Shown here: positions 7,526-16,073 of the stretch, piece after piece
Position numbering within the stretch: position 1 is the stretch's first letter
How the letters are laid out: each line of letters begins with the position of its first letter
Assembly: GCA_004557405.1 (NCBI GenBank)
Contig: SFDZ01000001.1
Span: forward strand, 46,043-110,042
Origin: Bacteroidales bacterium
GTDB taxonomy: Bacteria > Bacteroidota > Bacteroidia > Bacteroidales > Paludibacteraceae
Direction of reading: 5' to 3'
DNA length: 64,000 nt
Translations under genes and position numbers: made by a program
The notes under the pieces: model-generated
Seen by the model: only the letters and a program-made list of their open reading frames with translations
Told to the model about the DNA's origin: nothing
Database searches by the model: none

Positions 7526-8440
7526 TTATCGGGCAATGAAAGCCAACGGAATAGCCACACGGCGTTCCCAACACTGTTCGCTGTGTTCGTCGCCGGGGAA
7601 GAATTGCACTTGCATTTCGGCCGTACATAGTGAGTCGATGCGCGCAGCCATATCGTCGAAGTAGGGTGTGTAGTCGGCATCGACCGTTTGGTCGCCACAG
7701 TCGAGGTAGAGTCGCCGCGTGTGGTCGAGGTGCAGATGGTCGGTCATATAGATTTTCAGTGCCTCGTACAAACCACCGTGTTCGCTGGGGTTGTTGATGT
7801 GTGTCGATAGGCAGGCCGCCGCCCCGAACACATCGGGATATTCGGCCATGGCTGCCAACGATATGAGGCCGCCCATGCTCGAGCCCATTATCGATGTGGC
7901 GGTCGGCGCCGGGTCGGTGGCGAACAGGCGGTCTATTTCGGGTTTCAGCGTGTGTGCGATGAATGTCAGATAGGCTTCGCCGCGATACTGCCCGCCGCTC
8001 ATGTCGTCCAACGTGGCGCGTGTGGTGTCGTTGTGTACTGCGTCCATCAGTTTCTGAGGCATCAGGTCGCCGATGCGTGTGGCGGCGTTGCTGTGTATGC
8101 CCACGATGATGGTTGGTGGTATTGTTTTTTGGTCGATGAGTTGCCGGGTGGTCGAGTCCATGTTCCACGATTGGCGATTCCATGTGGCGTCGGCATCGAA
8201 CAGATTCTGCCCGTCGTGCATGTACACGACGTGGTGGCGCGTGCGGGTGTTGTAGCCGTCGGGTGTCCACACATCGACGACGATGGTGTCGTTCATTTCG
8301 GGCGAGAACATGCGCATTTCGTACAGCCGGCCGGCCGATACGCGGCGTGGCGATTCGGGCAAATTGGGTGCGTGGGTGCAGGCCGCCAGAGGAACGATGG
8401 CCGCCAATGTGGCAAAAAATGTGTGTTTCAGAGTTTTCAT
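7526..8440 (-). CDS. Lipoprotein esterase of the esterase D / Fes alpha-beta hydrolase family
   Basis: The 304-residue product begins with a lipoprotein signal peptide whose lipobox ends LAAC (Cys21). It then shows the putative-esterase fold: VVYMHDGQNLFD near residue 71-82, the nucleophile elbow GSSMGG with Ser188, an acid residue candidate in LDCGDQTVD, and a late His in PGDEHSE. Members hydrolyse ester bonds (feruloyl or acetyl esters of plant polysaccharides, enterobactin, S-formylglutathione). Here the lipid anchor suggests action at the outer membrane or periplasm, possibly on dietary polysaccharide esters. The start was placed at MKTLKH because the longer frame precedes the signal peptide and overlaps the promoter. 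Confidence 0.85.
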   Translation of the reverse strand: MKTLKHTFFATLAAIVPLAACTHAPNLPESPRRVSAGRLYEMRMFSPEMNDTIVVDVWTPDGYNTRTRHHVVYMHDGQNLFDADATWNRQSWNMDSTTRQLIDQKTIPPTIIVGIHSNAATRIGDLMPQKLMDAVHNDTTRATLDDMSGGQYRGEAYLTFIAHTLKPEIDRLFATDPAPTATSIMGSSMGGLISLAAMAEYPDVFGAAACLSTHINNPSEHGGLYEALKIYMTDHLHLDHTRRLYLDCGDQTVDADYTPYFDDMAARIDSLCTAEMQVQFFPGDEHSEQCWERRVAIPLAFIAR

Positions 8441-8469
8441 GGCACTATTTTTGTAGATTTTGATGCAGG

Positions 8470-8501
8470 CAAAGGTACTATTTTTTTCTGAAACCGACAA
8501 A
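8470..8501 (-). promoter_or_regulatory. Promoter of the esterase gene
   Basis: On the minus strand, TACCTTTG (8477-8470) follows TTTG (8501-8498) with a 20-base spacer. It abuts the ribF promoter that points the other way. Confidence 0.6.
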
Positions 8502-8507
8502 ATTGTT

Positions 8508-8515
8508 TAACTTTG
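8508..8515 (+). promoter_or_regulatory. -7 box of ribF
   Basis: TAACTTTG sits 17 bases before the ribF ATG and about 30 bp from the divergent esterase -7 box, so the two promoters overlap. Confidence 0.5.
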
Positions 8516-8532
8516 CAACGTGAAATCGTAGA

Positions 8533-9450
8533 ATGTATATGCAGATAGTATCGCTTGCACAACATCTTGAATGTGAAACGGTTGCAACCATCGGCTTTTT
8601 CGATGGTGTGCATCGCGGTCATCGTTTTTTGCTCGACGAACTGACGCAGCGTGCGGCTCGGGAACATTGTGCCTCGTTGGTGGTGTCGTTTGCCGATTCG
8701 CCGGCGCGCGCGTTGCAGCCCGCATCCGATGTTTATCTGCTGACAACACCTCTCGAAAAAGTTACATTCTTTTCGCAAGCCGGCATCGACTATTGTCTGC
8801 TGCTCGATTTCGATGCTCGTTTAGCCCGCCTGACGGCCGAAGAGTTTCTGACGTTGCTCCATCAACAATGTGGTGTGCGGCGTTTGCTGATGGGCTACGA
8901 CCATCACTTTGGCAGCGACCGTCTGCGTTCGGTGGCCGACTACCAAGCGGTGGCCGACGATGTGGGCGTGGCCTTGGAACAAGAGGAACCGTTTACCGTT
9001 GCCGGCACTATCGTCGGGTCGCGTGTCATTCGGAATTATCTGATGGCCGGACGCGTAGACGAGGCCGCTCGGTTGTTGGGCTACAACTATACGATTTCCG
9101 GCAGGGTGGAGCATGGGTGCGCCATCGGACGAACTATCGGTTTCCCAACAGCCAATTTGTCGGTATCGCCCCGAAAACTGCTGCCAAAAAATGGCGTTTA
9201 TGCCGTCGAAGTCGAAATCAACGGATTGATTTATAACGGATTGCTGAATATCGGTACGCGACCAACCGTAGCCGGGGATGCGCGCACCGTCGAAGTGCAT
9301 ATTGTCGATTTTGCGGGCGACATCTATGGCCGACAACTGACTTTGAGGCTGATAAAACATGTGCGCGACGAACAGAAATTCGATTCGCTCGACGACCTGA
9401 AAAAACAGATTGAAGCCGACAAAGCGTATCTGCAACGTTCATTAACGTAA
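8533..9450 (+). CDS. ribF: Bifunctional riboflavin kinase / FMN adenylyltransferase
   Basis: RibF phosphorylates riboflavin to FMN and adenylates FMN to FAD. The N-terminal FAD synthetase domain (about 15-165) has GFFDGVHRGH at 21-30, the nucleotidyltransferase signature, and MGYDHHFG and SSR-like (GSRVIRNYL) motifs. The C-terminal flavokinase domain (about 178-300) has GRTIGFPTANL and NGVYAVEV with a late Glu/His region (VEVHIVDF). At 305 residues it has standard length. It is transcribed divergently from the esterase gene. Confidence 0.95.
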   Translation: MYMQIVSLAQHLECETVATIGFFDGVHRGHRFLLDELTQRAAREHCASLVVSFADSPARALQPASDVYLLTTPLEKVTFFSQAGIDYCLLLDFDARLARLTAEEFLTLLHQQCGVRRLLMGYDHHFGSDRLRSVADYQAVADDVGVALEQEEPFTVAGTIVGSRVIRNYLMAGRVDEAARLLGYNYTISGRVEHGCAIGRTIGFPTANLSVSPRKLLPKNGVYAVEVEINGLIYNGLLNIGTRPTVAGDARTVEVHIVDFAGDIYGRQLTLRLIKHVRDEQKFDSLDDLKKQIEADKAYLQRSLT

Positions 9451-9497
9451 AAAGTAATTTTTTTAGCCATCAGTGATACAATAAAAAAATTTTTCGC

Positions 9498-9505
9498 TAT
9501 CTTTG
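9498..9505 (+). promoter_or_regulatory. -7 box upstream of the lipoprotein gene
   Basis: TATCTTTG lies 48 bases before the ATG. No clear -33 element was found. Confidence 0.5.
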
Positions 9506-9553
9506 CAGATAGTTAATCTGCATATTTTAATCTTCAAAAAAAATAATAACACT

Positions 9554-10540
9554 ATGAAAAAGCAATTTTTTGGTGTGCTGCTGATAGCAGCCTCTCTGTG
9601 CGTAGCGTGCGACACCGACACCGACCCGGAACAAGACAACAACAACGCCGAACAACCCGCGACACCGGAACAACCGGCAACTGCCGAAGTGGGATCGTCG
9701 CAGCAATATTTGCGTGCAGCAACCATTTTCAACAACGCTTTCGACGAAAGCGGCGCTGCACTGCGGCAAGTGTCGTTGGCTGCAGCCGCACCGGCACGCA
9801 CAGCATCGGCCGAAGAACCCGCAGCCGGCCCCAAAGTTACTTGGGTGTGCGACAATGCCGACAACAATTTCCCCGTAACCGTCACGGTCGATTATGGCAC
9901 AACGAACGTGGCCGGCCTCGATGGGCGCCTGCACCGCGGCAAAATGATTGTGAAAGCCACAGGACCATACGCCGCAGAAGGCACGAAAATCGATGTCGAT
10001 TTCGATGGCTGGTTTGTCGATAACATCAAGGTGGAAGCCGATATGACCGTGGAAAACAACGGGCGCGATTCGCTGGGGCACTGCCAATTTGAAGTCAATA
10101 TTTCCAAAGGTCAACTGACTGCCAACGACACGACTGTGTTTGCCTATAGCGAAGCATCGCTGCGCACATGGACAGTGGGCGAGGACGAACCCGATTTGAC
10201 CAAACATACCTATTCCATTGTCGGCATACAAGAGGGCGTAACCTCCGATAATTTCAGTTATAACATCGAGTGCGACGCCGACCCGATGGTGGTGAACGTA
10301 GGCACGCCGTTCCCGCTGAGCGGAACGCTCAATGTGAAAATACCGACATCGGCGCTCGAAAAGCTCTTCCCTGACTATGCCGATGTGCTGAAAGTGCTTT
10401 ATCCCGAAAAATTTGAATTTCAACTTGTGTTTGTGGGCGACAATAAGGCGAAAACCGTCTTCACACTGCTCAATCCCACCACGGGCGAAACCCAAACCAT
10501 CGAATCGGAACCATACGATTTGACGGCAGTGTTCAACTAA
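9554..10540 (+). CDS. Hypothetical lipoprotein
   Basis: The 328-residue product has a lipoprotein signal peptide ending SLCVAC (lipidated Cys19) and then an acidic, Asn/Asp/Glu/Pro-rich linker (about 20-45). A soluble, probably beta-rich domain follows (about 95-328), with alternating hydrophobic strands and few Cys residues. I do not recognise the family. The layout of lipidated Cys, acidic linker and beta domain is common among surface-exposed lipoproteins of Bacteroidales, where acidic residues just after the Cys act as an export signal. It is a single gene with its own promoter and terminator. The longer upstream frame overlaps the -7 box and was not used. Confidence 0.75.
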   Translation: MKKQFFGVLLIAASLCVACDTDTDPEQDNNNAEQPATPEQPATAEVGSSQQYLRAATIFNNAFDESGAALRQVSLAAAAPARTASAEEPAAGPKVTWVCDNADNNFPVTVTVDYGTTNVAGLDGRLHRGKMIVKATGPYAAEGTKIDVDFDGWFVDNIKVEADMTVENNGRDSLGHCQFEVNISKGQLTANDTTVFAYSEASLRTWTVGEDEPDLTKHTYSIVGIQEGVTSDNFSYNIECDADPMVVNVGTPFPLSGTLNVKIPTSALEKLFPDYADVLKVLYPEKFEFQLVFVGDNKAKTVFTLLNPTTGETQTIESEPYDLTAVFN

Positions 10541-10563
10541 CGCACCGCCAACATACAAACCTC

Positions 10564-10592
10564 ACAGCCGCTCGTTTCGGGCGGCTGTTTTC
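10564..10592. terminator. Terminator between convergent genes
   Basis: The perfect 8-bp stem ACAGCCGC/GCGGCTGT has a 9-base loop and a short T-run on the plus strand. It probably serves the lipoprotein gene and perhaps also gluQ, which ends just beyond it. Confidence 0.65.
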
Positions 10593-10593
10593 G

Positions 10594-11520
10594 TTATACG
10601 ATGATGTTTTGGTGCGGAATTTTTTGCCAATCGAACAGCGGCAACAATTCGCGTGGCGCGATAGGCTCGTTTTTGTCGATGAGGTGTGCCAAAAACGCCA
10701 ATTCACCGATAATTTCTTCGGCTGAACGATGTTTTCGCAATTCGCCCAAATCGAGACTTTTGTCGCGTTTGCAGAGCCGCTCGCCCGATGCGGAGCAGAG
10801 TAGCGGCAGATGGTAGAATTGCGGCACCTCCAAACCGAGCAGTCGGTAGAGGTAGATTTGTTGCGGTGTCGAGGTCAGCAGGTCGTTGCCGCGCACCACT
10901 TGGTTGATGTGCATCAGTGCATCGTCCACCACCACGGCCAGTTGGTAGGCGAAAACGCCATCGGCACGGCGCACCACAAAATCGCCGCACATGTGTTGCA
11001 GATTGTGGCTTTGTGCGCCGTAGTGTCCGTCGTCGAATTTTATCGATTGATTCGGCACTTTTAGGCGATACGAGGGTGTGCGTTGTGTGCGTTTTTGGGC
11101 TATGTCGTCGGGCGTGAGGTGGCGGCATGTGCCGGCATACACGCCGTGATTGTCCGACACGTGCGGCGCTTGTGCAGCCAGAATGTCGGCACGGCGGCAG
11201 AAACACGGATAGACCAATCCCTGTTGTTCTAACAGGCGAAAATAGTGTGCATAGAGTTCGGTGCGGGTGCTCTGGCGGTAGTCGGGCGTGTTGCCGCCTT
11301 CGTCCCACGGCAGACCGAGCCAGCGCAGGTCGTCTTCTATCTGTTCGGCGTAGGCTGCTTTGCTGCGCTGCGGGTCGAGGTCTTCGATGCGCAAAATCCA
11401 CGCGCCGCCCTGCGCTTTGACCGATAGCCACGACAGCAATGCCGTGTAAACATTGCCCAAGTGCATGCGCCCCGTAGGCGACGGTGCAAAACGTCCGCGT
11501 ATCTGTTCGGTTGGTTTCAT
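10594..11520 (-). CDS. gluQ: Glutamyl-Q tRNA(Asp) synthetase
   Basis: GluQRS attaches glutamate to the queuosine base at the wobble position of tRNA-Asp. It is a paralogue of the catalytic half of glutamyl-tRNA synthetase without the anticodon-binding domain. The class I signature is PSPTGRMHLGN (about 13-23) and the KMSKS-like loop is KRDKS near residue 252. The four-ligand zinc-type site is present: CFC at about 106-108, then Tyr and Cys in VYAGTC. At 308 residues it has family-typical length. The -7 box lies just upstream of the ATG, so its mRNA is predicted to be leaderless. Confidence 0.92.
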   Translation of the reverse strand: MKPTEQIRGRFAPSPTGRMHLGNVYTALLSWLSVKAQGGAWILRIEDLDPQRSKAAYAEQIEDDLRWLGLPWDEGGNTPDYRQSTRTELYAHYFRLLEQQGLVYPCFCRRADILAAQAPHVSDNHGVYAGTCRHLTPDDIAQKRTQRTPSYRLKVPNQSIKFDDGHYGAQSHNLQHMCGDFVVRRADGVFAYQLAVVVDDALMHINQVVRGNDLLTSTPQQIYLYRLLGLEVPQFYHLPLLCSASGERLCKRDKSLDLGELRKHRSAEEIIGELAFLAHLIDKNEPIAPRELLPLFDWQKIPHQNIIV

Positions 11521-11524
11521 GGTG

Positions 11525-11532
11525 CAAAATTA
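11525..11532 (-). promoter_or_regulatory. -7 box of gluQ
   Basis: TAATTTTG on the minus strand ends 4 bases before the gluQ start codon, predicting a leaderless or nearly leaderless transcript. Confidence 0.5.
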
Positions 11533-11577
11533 GTAAAAAAATCAGGTTTATTGTAGATATAATTCAAAAATTTTATT

Positions 11578-11585
11578 TAACTTTG
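11578..11585 (+). promoter_or_regulatory. -7 box for the T9SS/FSM pair
   Basis: TAACTTTG followed by GCAGCC. The start codon is 187 bases downstream, giving a long leader. Confidence 0.5.
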
Positions 11586-11604
11586 CAGCCAAAACATACA
11601 ACGC

Positions 11605-11640
11605 ATTACCCTCCTCCGAACATTTTCGGGGGGGGGTAAT
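11605..11640 (+). other. 16-bp hairpin in the leader of the T9SS/FSM pair
   Basis: Bases 11605-11620 pair fully with 11625-11640 (two G-T pairs) around a 4-base loop; the right arm includes nine consecutive G. There is no T-tract, so it is not a simple terminator. The rest of the leader (11641-11771) holds one smaller palindrome, GTCGCGTAGCGAC, and no ORF. Confidence 0.6.
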
Positions 11641-11771
11641 TAGTTGATTATCTGATAGTTAAGAGTAGAGTGGTAGGAGCGAGGGACCAAACGATGGAAA
11701 TGTCGCGTAGCGACAAAGGGTTCCAAACGACGAAAACTACGCAAACAACACATTTAAAACATTAAACAACA

Positions 11772-12233
11772 ATGAGGTACAAAATTTTACTTCTGATGTG
11801 GTTGCCGGCGCTGTTCAGCCTGCGTGCAGCCACTGTTCCGGCCGTCATTGCGGTGTCGGCCGATGGTGCGAAGACAAGTTACGAACTTGCCTCGGTGCAA
11901 CGCATCGTGTTCGATGCCGGCGGCATGACCCTGCAACGCAAAGCCGAAGCCGGCGACGTGAACGGCGTACGCTGCGTGCTTTTCGGCACGATGGAGCAGA
12001 CAACCACCGCCCTTGCCGAAGCGGGCAAAACCACGATTTACGCCTACCCGAATCCCGTGCAGAACTATCTGCGCATCGAAGGCGCTGCGGCCGATGCCAC
12101 CTGCACCGTGTACGACCTGCAAGGACGCGCCCTGCTGCACAGCGCGGCACAACACATCGACGTAACCACCTTACAACAAGGCAGTTACTTCATCAAAATC
12201 AACAACCAAATCATCAAATTTATCAAAAAGTAA
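11772..12233 (+). CDS. Small exported protein with T9SS type A sorting domain
   Basis: The 153-residue product has a signal peptide (to about residue 20, ...LRAA). A short segment (about 25-80) contains TSYELASVQRIVFDAGGM, resembling the repeated 'sv..I.f...' leader found before many Bacteroidales secreted proteins. A type IX secretion C-terminal domain (about 88-153) has IYAYPNPVQNYLRI, CTVYDLQGRALL and LQQGSYFIKIN. The T9SS would export it through the outer membrane and cut off or use this domain for anchoring. Almost no cargo lies between signal and sorting domain. The FSM-domain gene follows after 5 bases, and the two likely form an operon. Confidence 0.8.
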   Translation: MRYKILLLMWLPALFSLRAATVPAVIAVSADGAKTSYELASVQRIVFDAGGMTLQRKAEAGDVNGVRCVLFGTMEQTTTALAEAGKTTIYAYPNPVQNYLRIEGAAADATCTVYDLQGRALLHSAAQHIDVTTLQQGSYFIKINNQIIKFIKK

Positions 12234-12238
12234 CGACT

Positions 12239-12973
12239 ATGAAAAAACTGATTCTTTTTGCAAGCGCTCTGTGCATGAGCGTATGCGCCATGGCTCAAAG
12301 CGAATTTTATGTGTATAAAACTGATGGCAGCAGTGTAAGATATATGATTGCCGATGTGGACAGCATCTCGTTCACCGTGCCGACCACCGGCACCGAGAAC
12401 GGCCACGAGTGGGTTGACCTTGGCTTGAGTGTGAAGTGGGCAACCTGCAACGTTGGGGCCACCAAACCCGAGGAGTATGGCGACTACTACGCTTGGGGCG
12501 AAACTGAAACAAAGACGAACTATAATTGGAGTACCTACAAGTGGTGTAGTGGCAGTGCTGAAACCCAAACCAAATACTGCACAGATAGCAGTTATGGTAC
12601 TGTAGATAACAAAACCGTGCTCGAACTCGCCGACGATGCTGCCCGTGCCAACTGGGGAGGTGCTTGGCGTATGCCTACCGATGCCGAATGGACGGAACTG
12701 CGCGAAAACTGCACTTGGACGTGGACTACCAAGAATGGTGTAAACGGCTACGAAGTGAAAAGCAACATCAACGGCAACTCTATTTTCCTCCCTGCGGCGG
12801 GCTATCGCCGCTACGATGACTTGATCGACGCGGGCAACCTCGGCGTCTCTTGGTCGAGTTCGCTCAACACGGGCTACCCGTACGGCGCGTGGGGCGTGTA
12901 CTTCGGCTCAGACAGCGTGTACAGGAACAGCTACGGCCGCGGCTACGGTCGGTCCGTTCGCCCTGTTCTTTAA
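12239..12973 (+). CDS. Exported protein with Fibrobacter-succinogenes-major (FSM) domain
   Basis: The 244-residue product has a Sec signal peptide ending at about residue 20 (CAMAQ). A short 'FYVYKTDGSSVRYMIADVDSISF'-type leader follows, then an FSM domain (about 60-244). The domain shows HEWVDLGLSVKWATCNVGA, YYAWGE, GGAWRMPTDAEW and, at the end, SWSSSLN...VYFGS...SVRPVL. The fold is related to C-type-lectin-like/formylglycine-enzyme-like domains used for surface binding. The last 40 residues are rich in Tyr, Asn, Ser and Gly. It lacks its own sorting domain; the neighbour has one. The ATG chosen is the one directly before the signal peptide, 5 bases after the previous stop. Confidence 0.85.
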   Translation: MKKLILFASALCMSVCAMAQSEFYVYKTDGSSVRYMIADVDSISFTVPTTGTENGHEWVDLGLSVKWATCNVGATKPEEYGDYYAWGETETKTNYNWSTYKWCSGSAETQTKYCTDSSYGTVDNKTVLELADDAARANWGGAWRMPTDAEWTELRENCTWTWTTKNGVNGYEVKSNINGNSIFLPAAGYRRYDDLIDAGNLGVSWSSSLNTGYPYGAWGVYFGSDSVYRNSYGRGYGRSVRPVL

Positions 12974-13037
12974 GGGGAATTTTACCTCGTTTTCGTGGGC
13001 AGGTAGGGCAAATGCCGCGGGCCGCCGAAAAAAAATG

Positions 13038-13063
13038 TAGGGACGTGGTGCGCCGCGTCCCTA
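13038..13063. repeat. REP-like palindrome
   Basis: A 26-base near-perfect palindrome, arms TAGGGACG / CGTCCCTA extended by two G-T pairs, in the gap between the FSM gene and polA. I recall very similar 'TAGGGACG..G' palindromes dispersed in environmental bacterial genomes. Only one copy was noticed here. Confidence 0.55.
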
Positions 13064-13113
13064 TATTAAACCCTAAAACTTTGGAACTCTTTAAACTCTT
13101 TGCATCTACTTAC

Positions 13114-15894
13114 TTAGTGTGCTTCGAGCCAATTTTGGCCGATGCCGATGTCCACTTTGAGCGGTACGCGTAGTTGTACGGCGTGTTCCATCTCGGTTTG
13201 TACGATTTCTTTCACACGTTCGACCTCGTTGTTTGGCACGTTGAAGTTCAATTCGTCGTGCACCTGCAGAATCATCTGTGTTTTCAAACCTTCGTCGGCC
13301 AGCCGTTTGGCTATGCGCACCATGGCTATTTTGATGATGTCGGCCGCCGACCCTTGAATGGGCGCGTTGATGGCGTTGCGTTCGGCAAATCCGCGTACGG
13401 TGGCGTTGCGCGAGTTGATGTCGGGCAGAAAACGTTTGCGGTGAAAAATGGTCTCGACGAAACCTGCCGTGCGCGCTTGTGCTATGGCGTTGTCCATATA
13501 GTTTTTCACCTGCGGGAATGTGGCGAAATAGCCATCGATGAGTTCTTTGGCTTCGCTGCGCGTTATTTGCAGTCGCTCGGCCAATCCGAAGGCCGAAATG
13601 CCGTAGATGATGCCAAAATTGGCCGTTTTGGCCTTGCGGCGCATGTCCGATGTTACTGCTTCTATCGGTATTTTGTAAATGTTGGCGGCGGTGGCGGCGT
13701 GTATGTCGTGGTCGTTGCCAAAGGCGGCCAGCATGTTTTCGTCGCCGCTGAGGTGTGCCATGATGCGCAGTTCCACTTGCGAGTAGTCGGCGCTCAGAAA
13801 GACGCACCCCGGTTCGGCTATGAAAGCGCGCCGTATCTCTTTGCCTTGCTCGTCGCGTATCGGTATGTTTTGCAGGTTGGGGTTGCTCGAACTCAATCGT
13901 CCGGTGGCGGTTACCGCTTGGTTGAACGAGGTGTGGATTTTGCCGGTGGTCGGGTTGATGAGTCGCGGCAGGGCATCGATGTAGGTGCTGAGCAGTTTTT
14001 TCAGACCGCGATATTCGAGAATTTTCCCGATGACTTCGTGTTTCCCGCGTAGCGATTCGAGCGTCTCTTCGTCGGTAACGTATTGCCCGCTTTTGGTTTT
14101 GCGCGGTTTGTCGATTATCTTCAGTTGGTCGAACAGCAGTTCGCCTATCTGCTTGGGCGACGAGATGTTGATGTTGGCACCGGCGGTTTGTCGGATGTCG
14201 CGTTCTATTTTTGTCATGGCGGCCGTCAGGCTTTGCGACGATTGCGCCAGCGCAAAATCATCGATTAAAACGCCGTTTTTCTCCATTTTTGCCAACACGC
14301 GTATCAGTGGCATTTCGATGTCGTAAAATAGTTGTTCGAGTTGGTTTTCGGCTATTTGTTTTGCCAAGATATGGTGCAGTTGCAGTGTGATGTCGGCATC
14401 TTCGGCGGCGTATTCGGCTATTTGTGCGAGTGGCACCTGTCGCATGTTCAGTTGGTTTTTGCCTTTGGCGCCGATTAGTTCTTCGATGTGAATGGTGCGG
14501 TAGTTGAGCAGAATTTCGGCCAGATAGTCCATGCCGTGCCGCAATTCAGGGTTGAGCAGATAGTGCGCTATCATGGTGTCGAACAAGTGGCCTTTCACCT
14601 CGATGCCGTAGTTTTGCAGCACCATGATGTCGAATTTCAGATTTTGCCCGATTTTATCGCAATTTGCGCTCTCGAACACCGGCTTGAAACGCTGCAACAA
14701 TCGGCAAATTTCGTCGTGGCTTGTTGGCGCCGGCACATAGTAGGCCGTGTGCGCCTCGACGGCAAACGACATGCCTACCAATTCGGCTTCGAATACATTG
14801 ATCGATGTGGTTTCGGTGTCGAAACAAAAGGCGGTTTGTCGCAACAAAAGTTCGATTAAATCGTCGATTTCGGCATCGGTTTGCACTGTCTTGTAGGTGT
14901 GTGCGGTGTCGGCAGCCGACTTTAATGGCACGGTTTCGGCAGTTTCGGCATCATTTTCGGCGGTTTCATCGGCAAAAAGCGATCGTTGTGCAGCCGGTTT
15001 CGGCGCGGGTTTTGTCGATGCGTCCGTGCCCGACAGTTTGTTCAGGTGTGCGCGGAATTCCAATTCGGTGAACAATGCCGTCAGGGTGGTTTTGTCCGGC
15101 TCTTCACGGCGCAAAGCCGTTTCGTCGAACGTTACGGGCACATCGGTTTTGATGGTGGCCAAAAAACGCGAAAAGATGATTTTATCGCGATTTTCTTCTA
15201 TTTTTGTCTTCAGTGCGCCTTTCAGTTGTGCCGTGTTGGCCAGCAGATTGTCTATGTTGCCAAACTCTTGCAGTAGTTTGGTGGCGGTTTTTTCGCCCAC
15301 GCCCGGGCAGCCGGGTATGTTGTCGCTGGCGTCGCCCATCAGTCCGAGCAGGTCGATGACTTGCGACACCTGTTGCAAGTCCCATTTGGTCAACACTTCG
15401 GGCACGCCGAGTTTGTCGTAGCCGTTGCCGCCAAATCGGGGTTTGTAGATGAACACATGCTCTGTAACGAGTTGTCCGTAGTCCTTGTCAGAGGTCAGCA
15501 TCAGCACTTCGAAATCGCCGGTTTCATCGGCCATTTTTGCCAATGTGCCGACTACATCGTCGGCTTCGTAGCCTTCCACTTGCACCACCGGAATGCGGTA
15601 TGCTTCGACTATTTGTTTGATAATCGGCACGGCAGTGCGTATGTCTTCGGGTGTGGCTTGGCGTTGTGCTTTGTAGGCTTCGTAGGCTTCGTGGCGAAAG
15701 GTCTTGCCTCCCGGGTCGAACACCACGGCGACGTGTGTGGGCTGTTCGCGTTTCAGCACATCGTCGAGTGTGTTTACAAATCCGAGAATGGCGCCGGTGT
15801 TCAGCCCTTTGGAGTTGACGCGCGGATTTTTGACAAAAGCATAGTAGGCGCGATAAATTTGCGAGTAGGCATCGATGAGCAGCAGTCGTTTCAT
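13114..15894 (-). CDS. polA: DNA polymerase I
   Basis: PolA removes RNA primers and fills gaps in replication and repair. At 926 residues it has all three domains: a 5'-3' exonuclease/flap domain (about 1-290; LLIDAYSQIYRAYYA, YEADDVVG, LTSDKDYGQLV, GDASDNIPG), a 3'-5' exonuclease domain (about 335-520; FCFDTETTS with the metal-binding Asp/Glu, KIGQNLKFD) and the polymerase domain (about 560-926; SADYSQVELRIMAH, RRKAKTANFGIIYG, LQVHDEL). The active-site residues of both nucleases and the polymerase look intact. A Pro/Ala/Glu-rich linker joins the first two domains. It is a single gene. Confidence 0.97.
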   Translation of the reverse strand: MKRLLLIDAYSQIYRAYYAFVKNPRVNSKGLNTGAILGFVNTLDDVLKREQPTHVAVVFDPGGKTFRHEAYEAYKAQRQATPEDIRTAVPIIKQIVEAYRIPVVQVEGYEADDVVGTLAKMADETGDFEVLMLTSDKDYGQLVTEHVFIYKPRFGGNGYDKLGVPEVLTKWDLQQVSQVIDLLGLMGDASDNIPGCPGVGEKTATKLLQEFGNIDNLLANTAQLKGALKTKIEENRDKIIFSRFLATIKTDVPVTFDETALRREEPDKTTLTALFTELEFRAHLNKLSGTDASTKPAPKPAAQRSLFADETAENDAETAETVPLKSAADTAHTYKTVQTDAEIDDLIELLLRQTAFCFDTETTSINVFEAELVGMSFAVEAHTAYYVPAPTSHDEICRLLQRFKPVFESANCDKIGQNLKFDIMVLQNYGIEVKGHLFDTMIAHYLLNPELRHGMDYLAEILLNYRTIHIEELIGAKGKNQLNMRQVPLAQIAEYAAEDADITLQLHHILAKQIAENQLEQLFYDIEMPLIRVLAKMEKNGVLIDDFALAQSSQSLTAAMTKIERDIRQTAGANINISSPKQIGELLFDQLKIIDKPRKTKSGQYVTDEETLESLRGKHEVIGKILEYRGLKKLLSTYIDALPRLINPTTGKIHTSFNQAVTATGRLSSSNPNLQNIPIRDEQGKEIRRAFIAEPGCVFLSADYSQVELRIMAHLSGDENMLAAFGNDHDIHAATAANIYKIPIEAVTSDMRRKAKTANFGIIYGISAFGLAERLQITRSEAKELIDGYFATFPQVKNYMDNAIAQARTAGFVETIFHRKRFLPDINSRNATVRGFAERNAINAPIQGSAADIIKIAMVRIAKRLADEGLKTQMILQVHDELNFNVPNNEVERVKEIVQTEMEHAVQLRVPLKVDIGIGQNWLEAH

Positions 15895-15926
15895 GGTTGG
15901 TTGTGTGTGATGGTTTCAGACGTTTG

Positions 15927-15958
15927 CAAAGATACGCATTTTCGGGCGATTGTCCAAA
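15927..15958 (-). promoter_or_regulatory. Promoter of polA
   Basis: On the minus strand, TTTG (15958-15955) and TATCTTTG (15934-15927) are separated by 20 bases, matching the consensus well. The rest of the gap to 16073 holds a 10-bp inverted repeat (16019-16028 / 16060-16069) that may terminate the DUF2851 transcript. Confidence 0.65.
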
Positions 15959-16073
15959 TGCCTTTTGCCCTTGCGTAGTTTTCAATATATTCTTGCTCGT
16001 TCTTTTAATTAGACAAATACATCATCCGAATACCATTTATAACTATGCCTCTATACGGACGGATGGTGTAACG

